From contig FLMG01000831.1 of NCBI GenBank assembly GCA_900088475.1, positions 1-13,338 of the forward strand: DNA of 13,338 nt, written 5' to 3'. Below the pieces are notes generated by a model. It was not told the DNA's origin. It saw nothing but the letters and a program-made list of their open reading frames with translations, and searched no databases. The stretch is from Hyphochytrium catenoides (Eukaryota; Sar; Hyphochytriomycetes; Hyphochytriales; Hyphochytriaceae). Every line of letters begins with the position of its first letter. The first letter of the stretch is position 1. This document shows positions 8,463 through 13,338 of this stretch, in pieces. The translations under genes and the position numbers were made by a program.

Positions 8463-8722
8463 ATTCATCCGTTCCCGCCTTATTTGAGCGCAAAGTTCGC
8501 CTGCATTCTTAGCATTGGAAGATTGGAAGAGCTATTGGAGCCCTTCCTCCGCCTGCCGCAGACCAGCAGCAACAGAAGGAGCAGCACCACTGCACCGCCC
8601 GCGATATCTTCCGCCCTTAGCTGGTTAACGACGTAGCCTGGACCAAGGCCATTGGCAAGCTTGCGTCCGGAGGCAAGCACGACCTGCACCTACCCCGACT
8701 GCCTCATACTTTGCCCGGTAGG
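8463..8722 (+). promoter_or_regulatory. ATG-free leader of the TPR gene
   Basis: No ATG occurs between the end of the CT tract and the start codon at 8723, which is unlikely by chance over 260 bases and supports both the start choice and transcription through this region. An in-frame TAG at 8618-8620 rules out an N-terminal extension reaching further upstream. TTAAC at 8625-8629 and CGGTAG just before the ATG could be a branch site and 3' splice site of a 5' UTR intron, but no donor stands out. Confidence 0.45.
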
Positions 8723-11700
8723 ATGACGTACAAGCCCGAGGAATGGAAGAATCGGGGCAATCAGCACTTCAAGCGCCGCGAGTTCGTAGAAGCTCTACGC
8801 TGCTACACGCATGCAATCCGACTGAGCCCTAGAAATGCCGTGTACTATTCGAACAGAGGCATCTGCCTCTATGAGCAGGGCCAATACGAGGAGGCTATCA
8901 TCGATACCATGAAAGCTTTGCAGCTTTCTCCAGAGAAGCCCAAGCCCGACCCGGCCTCCGCACCAGAGGAGCTCAATAGATGGCTAAGGAATATGGGGTT
9001 CAGGCACAAGAACCTTCTCCGACTGGGCAAGAGCGAATTCTATTCTGGACGGTACAATGACGCGTTGGCGTCACTCAGACATGCTGAAAGCATGGACAAG
9101 GTAGCTAGATCAATCCCCACAAAGAAAGAGGAGGCCACCCCGTCGTCTCCTCATCCCTCTTTTACCTTGGATGACGAAGCCAAGCGGATCTTAGGCTCTG
9201 CCAAGGTATATGCAGGGTGGAAGAAGCCCTTGAGAGGGAAAGATGAAAAGGCAGATAGAGTGCCAGACCTCTGGAAGCTGCCACCCTTGCGACCTTCGCG
9301 GTTGACAGATACCTCAGAATATTACTTTGTGGGCCACGATGCGGCTGTCAGTGTGCTAGCAGGAGACCCTTATGATATGACGGATGAAGACTGTGATGAA
9401 GAAATGCAGAGCCTTCGGGCGGGCGTGAGACGGCTGTTGGGAGACGAAGAGGAATCTAGGATTATACTTGCTGAGTTAAGTCGGGAAGAGCTTGGCTCTT
9501 TGGCCTTCTTCCATGGCGGTGTCGGGGACGCGCGGCACGTCCTCATCTCTCTCATCGATATCCATCGTCAGGTGTGCGAGGCCTCTTTGTCTACGGACAA
9601 GAAGAGCCAGATTCTCCAAGAGCTTCGTGCCCATTTTGTTCTTAACGACGTTAAAGCACACATTCTAGCCAAGGATACGCTTGTCCTCTATCTATTGGTC
9701 AAACTGTCCAAGTACTCATACCAGGAGATCCACACTGGAGGCGAGGGCCAACATCTTGCCATCCTTCTGCTCTACTTAAGCTTTGGGATTTTGGTCCCAC
9801 CTGCCATCCATCAGATGATCCTAGAGACCATCGATGAGCTCCTGCAGGATAAAGACAGTCCTCCAGAGTGCCTGTCTCCGTTTGCAGTTTACGATCTGAA
9901 GACCTGGAAGGCGCTCGTGGAGGCTTACAAAGAGTGGCGCTTCGAACCCTATGAGATCTCTCCAAAGAATGCGGTAGCTACTTACTTTATCAAAGGCGAT
10001 CAGGCGACGCAGCTGATGCACGGTGATCTGTTCTGGGGAGAGAATGCCCATCCGAGGCTAAAGGAAGCGATGGATGAAAAGAAAGGGAGGTTGCTGGCTC
10101 ATCTTGACCAACTCTCAGATGCCGAACTAGAGCTGTATCCAGGTCTTGAGGGGGCCACCTTGGAAGAGAAGCGTCGGATTCTGCGAGAGGTTATGGAGAA
10201 AAACTTTGAGGAGTCTCCACTTGCGGCCCCAGGCCTTGATGGCACATTGCACCGGTGCGGGGGTGAAGAGCAGTGGATAGTAACCTCGAAATGCATTCCG
10301 CTGCCGCCTGGAGTAGTCCTTCCGCAAAGAGGAGATGGCAATAGCGGAGGTGAAGAGCAGAAGGACGATGACGACGACGTGTTGAAGGCAGGTAGAGCGT
10401 ACCTCAGCGGCATTCAACGCTGGAGTGACTATGTGGCAAGCCAACGAAAGGCCAGTCAAGGTGCTCCGAAGGCGGGAACTGCAGGCAAGAAGAAAAGGCC
10501 GAGAAAAGGCGCAGCTTCCGGGCCAGCAAAGGAGTCGTCATCAGGTGAAGAGAAGCACCAGACAGAGACGGGCGGCAGGATGGCAACTGGTGAAGGAGAC
10601 AAGAAAAATCCTTTGGCTCGACCTACTGACCCCAAGAAGCTTATTAGTGAGGCCAAGAAAGCAGCAAAGGACGCGACTTCCAAGTGGCGTGTAAACCCTG
10701 TGGTTCTAGACAAGAAGTGGATGAGAAGACATGGCTTTAGAGCTGACTTCTGCCCATACGAGACGGCCTCCTCCCTCTATTCTATGTGGTGGATGAGATC
10801 ACCTCCACGACCCTCTATCCGCGGGCTGTTCGATTGGATCGCTTACTTTTATAGCAAGGCCGCCACTGCTCTTCGAGTCTTAGGAATAGAGCACAACGCT
10901 ATGTGCCTAGAGGTTCGTCTAGGCGATATGCATCAGGTCATGAGACAGATCTCAGTAGATGAAGCTCGAGACCGGGCCTTTCTCTCCTTCCCTGTCGAGT
11001 TTGATCGGTGTTTCCTGAGCAACGTGCCCGACTACACTTCCCTCCTCTCTACCTTCGTGTACATGGTCCCACACCTAAAGAAAGGCCCTACAAGCTTCAT
11101 AAGCAGCAACGTCCTGGCCAATACCGGGCTCTGGATAAACCTGGAAGAATATGTTCACAGTGGCACTTTGCTGCCGTCTCTCGACCATTGTAGGCAGTTT
11201 CTAGGGGTGGAATTTCTCGCTGGTGACCTTTGGGATCACGACATACGGTGGGCACCTGTGCTGGAAGATGACGGCGTTGGCTCGGACGAGGAGGAAGACC
11301 ATAAGCCTCTCTATTCTTCCTCACTGGCACGAGAAGAGCTCCAACTCTGGCTCCAACGCCTTCTGCTGCTGATCTCGTTTCCGACGTACAAGGATCCAAC
11401 GCCGTGCCGGGAGTACTCTCCGATGAACCTGGCGCTGTTCTTCCAGCTGTTGGACTTCCTGGTACAGGAGCGAGACGTACCTAAGCATTGGCTGGCCAGT
11501 ATCATTGCCAGCTTCATTGATGATGTGATGCACACTTCCGCCAAGCCTCCCATAGAGACTCCTATGCCGGTCACAACGCACGAAGACCAATGGGCAAACC
11601 GAACCACCAGCCGACGCCGTTATCCGATGTCCATTATGTTATTAGAGCTTCGAACGCTGACTTCTCTCTGGATGTACGGCCAGGGCTGCGGTATCCCTAG

Positions 11701-12187
11701 TATCTCACCATCTAAGAATCTTCCGGAGCCCTCGACGATCAGAAGATTCCGCTTTAAACGCCTGCAGTACGCGTTCATGGTGGAGACAGGTCTCTCGCCG
11801 TTTTACAGGCTTAACACCCTTACTCTTGGGCTCTGCTTTGTCCGTTTCTCATGCGATGAACAGAGACTTGACTTTGACCGCCGACTGAGAGCCATTCTTC
11901 TCAACGATGGGTCAGCAGACTCGAAGTTTCCGCGGCCGCCTTGTCATGTCTATACTGTCTTTGAGTGGAGCTCCGCGCCTTGTCTCTCTGTGTCTTTCCT
12001 CATGTCAGAGGAAGAGTTTCTACGTCTGCGACACGAGAAGTATGAGGCATTCCTCTTCCAGACGGACTGCTGGGAGCCTATCACAGAGAGCGAGGAGCTG
12101 GCTAACGCCGTGATGGACCCACTGGGACCTCTGCCTGAGACGGGAGTGAAGTATGCGGCATCTACCAAGGTTGAGGTGGGGTCCTAG
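8723..12187 (+). CDS. TPR and DUF4470-like domain protein, probable chaperone adaptor
   Basis: The frame from the first ATG encodes 1154 residues without introns (numbering from this ATG). Residues 4-125 hold three TPR units like those of STI1/Hop, with about 20 extra residues between the second and third. All five carboxylate-clamp residues that bind the EEVD tails of Hsp70 or Hsp90 appear present: Lys9, Asn13, Asn44, Lys96 and Arg100. Residues about 250-380 resemble DUF4470: GGVGDARHVL (265-274), then LNDVKAHILAKDTLVLYLL (307-325). This domain is known from fungal proteins and from the N-terminus of DNAAF3, a dynein-arm assembly factor. Residues about 544-652 are a charged, disordered linker with an Asp run and a KKKRPRK cluster (589-595) that could be a nuclear signal. 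The C-terminal half (about 655-1150) looks folded. Its FLSNVPDYTSLL (764-775) recalls the methyltransferase-like fold of DNAAF3-type proteins, but no clear SAM-binding motif is seen. There is no signal peptide or membrane segment, so it is probably cytosolic. The cellular role is unknown. Confidence 0.88.
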   Translation: MTYKPEEWKNRGNQHFKRREFVEALRCYTHAIRLSPRNAVYYSNRGICLYEQGQYEEAIIDTMKALQLSPEKPKPDPASAPEELNRWLRNMGFRHKNLLRLGKSEFYSGRYNDALASLRHAESMDKVARSIPTKKEEATPSSPHPSFTLDDEAKRILGSAKVYAGWKKPLRGKDEKADRVPDLWKLPPLRPSRLTDTSEYYFVGHDAAVSVLAGDPYDMTDEDCDEEMQSLRAGVRRLLGDEEESRIILAELSREELGSLAFFHGGVGDARHVLISLIDIHRQVCEASLSTDKKSQILQELRAHFVLNDVKAHILAKDTLVLYLLVKLSKYSYQEIHTGGEGQHLAILLLYLSFGILVPPAIHQMILETIDELLQDKDSPPECLSPFAVYDLKTWKALVEAYKEWRFEPYEISPKNAVATYFIKGDQATQLMHGDLFWGENAHPRLKEAMDEKKGRLLAHLDQLSDAELELYPGLEGATLEEKRRILREVMEKNFEESPLAAPGLDGTLHRCGGEEQWIVTSKCIPLPPGVVLPQRGDGNSGGEEQKDDDDDVLKAGRAYLSGIQRWSDYVASQRKASQGAPKAGTAGKKKRPRKGAASGPAKESSSGEEKHQTETGGRMATGEGDKKNPLARPTDPKKLISEAKKAAKDATSKWRVNPVVLDKKWMRRHGFRADFCPYETASSLYSMWWMRSPPRPSIRGLFDWIAYFYSKAATALRVLGIEHNAMCLEVRLGDMHQVMRQISVDEARDRAFLSFPVEFDRCFLSNVPDYTSLLSTFVYMVPHLKKGPTSFISSNVLANTGLWINLEEYVHSGTLLPSLDHCRQFLGVEFLAGDLWDHDIRWAPVLEDDGVGSDEEEDHKPLYSSSLAREELQLWLQRLLLLISFPTYKDPTPCREYSPMNLALFFQLLDFLVQERDVPKHWLASIIASFIDDVMHTSAKPPIETPMPVTTHEDQWANRTTSRRRYPMSIMLLELRTLTSLWMYGQGCGIPSISPSKNLPEPSTIRRFRFKRLQYAFMVETGLSPFYRLNTLTLGLCFVRFSCDEQRLDFDRRLRAILLNDGSADSKFPRPPCHVYTVFEWSSAPCLSVSFLMSEEEFLRLRHEKYEAFLFQTDCWEPITESEELANAVMDPLGPLPETGVKYAASTKVEVGS

Positions 12188-12207
12188 GTGAACTTAAGCA
12201 GGAGGTG

Positions 12208-12290
12208 CGAAAGAGAGGAGAGAGAGAGAAGAGAGAGAGAGAGAGAGGAGAAGAGAGAGAGAGAGAGAGAGAAAGAAGAAGAAAGTGGAG
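12208..12290. repeat. GA-rich microsatellite after the TPR gene
   Basis: Almost pure purine built of GA units, with a few GAA and GGA interruptions. It begins about 20 bases after the stop codon, so it is probably in the 3' UTR. It is complementary in kind to the CT tract ahead of the same gene. Confidence 0.95.
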
Positions 12291-12885
12291 GTAGAGCAGG
12301 ATACTACCACCTAATGCCTAGTGAAGACAACCTTCTAGTCATCTTGAGCTAACATCCAACCTCATGGAAAGACCGTCAAGGTCCTCTCTCGACTGTTGTC
12401 CGTCTCCTCCCCATGCCAACCCTCAGCCTCCCTGCTTCACAGCTTCTATCGCCTGTGAGGTCTCTATCACCACTTCGCGCCGCTGTCCCCCGAGGCTTAG
12501 TTTACCTGTTCTTATCGGGCACGTTGCACTCTTGAGTCTTCTACCTCCAGCAACACCCTGTGCCATCTCGGTTTGTCTCTCTGCCTGAATTGGACCGACG
12601 AGCTTAAGAAGATTTTTCATTTATCTGCCCCGTCGTCCATGCTGGCACACACGGGAAGGGAGCCCGCTCTTTATGATTATATTACCTATGGCGGACAGAC
12701 AGACAGACGATAAACTTTTGATGACGGGCATACGTCTGAGAAGCGCGAAGAATGTATCACTAAGTAAAAATGCAAGCTCTAGATCTTCACTCTTTTCCCA
12801 CGGCAGAGCAATGCTCCGGCTCTGGCTGCAGGTCCAGAGCTTGGCATCCCTACCAGAGAGAGAGCCAAAAGAAACAGAGTTGCAC
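12291..12885. other. Region between the TPR gene and the reverse transcriptase fragment, no gene seen
   Basis: No confident gene. Short plus-strand (12364-12588) and minus-strand (12938-12621) frames look random. A small CAGA repeat lies at about 12689-12707. The frame that leads into the reverse transcriptase fragment is open from an ATG at 12673, but residues before about 12886 show no Gag, protease or other retroelement motif. No long terminal repeat, primer-binding site or target duplication was recognised. Confidence 0.45.
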
Positions 12886-13338
12886 TCTCCTGAAGCGAAG
12901 GAAGTGATGGCCAAGTTTAAGGAGCTCTTTCTTGACAACCATGTGAGGCGCCTAAGCTACCTTCCACCCGAGCTACCTTCAGAGCGAGTGGTTGATTGTA
13001 CCATCCCCATCACTCCAGGATCAAAGCCGCCTTTCCGCTCTGCATACAAGCTTGGGCCCGAAGAATTGGAGGTGCTACGAAAGATGCTGAAGGAACTAAC
13101 GGCGAAGGGCGATCAGACCCTCGCTCTCTCCCTATGGCGCCTCTCAGTGCTGATGATGAGGCAGACGGCAAGTTCCGCTTCTGCGTGGACTACCGAGCGC
13201 TGAATCAAGTTAGCCAGACGTTTAGCTTCGCTTTGCCCTCCTTCGAGGCCATTGTCTCCAAGCTACATGGGAACAAGGTTTTCAGCAGCATTGATCTGAC
13301 CAACAAGGGATACTATCAGGTGCGAGTGGCGGAGCCAG
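12886..13338 (+). mobile_element. Ty3/gypsy-type retrotransposon fragment: frameshifted start of reverse transcriptase
   Basis: The region encodes the linker and N-terminal part of a Ty3/gypsy-like reverse transcriptase, which copies element RNA into DNA. In the first frame, 12886-13110 reads the typical linker: SYLPPELPSERVVDC, then PGSKPPFRSAYKLGPEELE and ELTAKG. The expected next block, IRPSLSPYGA, is in another frame (13112-13141). ADGKFRFCVDYRALN and FSSIDLTNKGYYQVRV follow in a third frame, from 13161 to the window end. The first catalytic Asp (in SSIDL) is present. The usual spacing DLxxGY has one extra residue here (Lys in DLTNKGY). At least two frame changes between 13110 and 13161 mean this copy cannot make a normal polyprotein. 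The YxDD box, RNase H and integrase would lie beyond the window. Gag and protease are not found upstream, so the 5' part is missing or too decayed to see. Such elements are common in fungal genomes. Confidence 0.85.

Noticed and set aside
8095-8493. Arg/Glu-rich minus-strand frame and Ser/Leu-rich plus-strand frames of 89-132 codons
   Set aside because: They are translations of the CT microsatellite in both directions; repeats without stop codons always yield such frames.
8711-8722. Start of the TPR protein at TTG 8711
   Set aside because: Eukaryotic nuclear genes start at ATG as a rule; the ATG at 8723 is the first after a long ATG-free leader and the four extra residues add no domain.
9370-12168. 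Several 60-110 codon frames inside the TPR gene on both strands
   Set aside because: Shadows of the 1154-codon coding frame.
12188-12885. LTR or Gag-protease part of the retroelement
   Set aside because: No terminal repeat pair, primer-binding site, zinc knuckle or protease motif could be seen; only the reverse transcriptase linker onward is recognisable.
1-13338. tRNA genes, CRISPR arrays, telomere repeats
   Set aside because: Scanned by eye for tRNA B-box sequences, regularly spaced repeats and TTAGGG-type runs; none found.

Overview
The window looks like nuclear DNA of an intron-poor eukaryote, most likely a fungus and probably a basidiomycete (an Ustilaginomycotina-like smut relative is a guess). 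The reasons are two long uninterrupted genes (2.0 and 3.5 kb), no bacterial-style gene packing, long CT/GA microsatellites around genes, a large protein with a DUF4470-like domain (a family known from fungal proteins and from metazoan DNAAF3), and a Ty3/gypsy-type reverse transcriptase fragment. The lineage call is inference; no rRNA, tRNA or other marker gene is present.

Layout. 1-578: CT repeat and pyrimidine-rich upstream region. 579-2600 (+): a 673-aa protein with two DEDDh 3'-5' exonuclease domains, the first of which has lost two catalytic acids. 2601-8210: about 5.6 kb with little coding content. The one gene I trust there is a small secreted Kazal-type protease inhibitor (4149-3814, minus), followed by a 3' hairpin. 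A possible decayed cell-wall-type secreted protein lies at 4387-4687. The rest holds an imperfect tandem duplication, a cluster of TGACGT motifs and a (CAG)10 tract. 8211-8462: long CT microsatellite. 8723-12187 (+): a 1154-aa TPR plus DUF4470-like protein, followed by a GA microsatellite at 12208-12290. 12886-13338 (+): a frameshifted Ty3/gypsy reverse transcriptase fragment that runs off the window edge.

The genes show no sign of working in one pathway. They are separate transcription units: a nuclease, a secreted inhibitor and a probable chaperone adaptor. The two observations most worth follow-up are the exonuclease whose duplicated N-terminal half is a pseudo-enzyme, and the TPR/DUF4470 protein whose TPR keeps every residue of the Hsp70/Hsp90 carboxylate clamp.

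Start codons: the large TPR reading frame extends upstream to a TTG at 8711, but the first true ATG is at 8723, and I use that.
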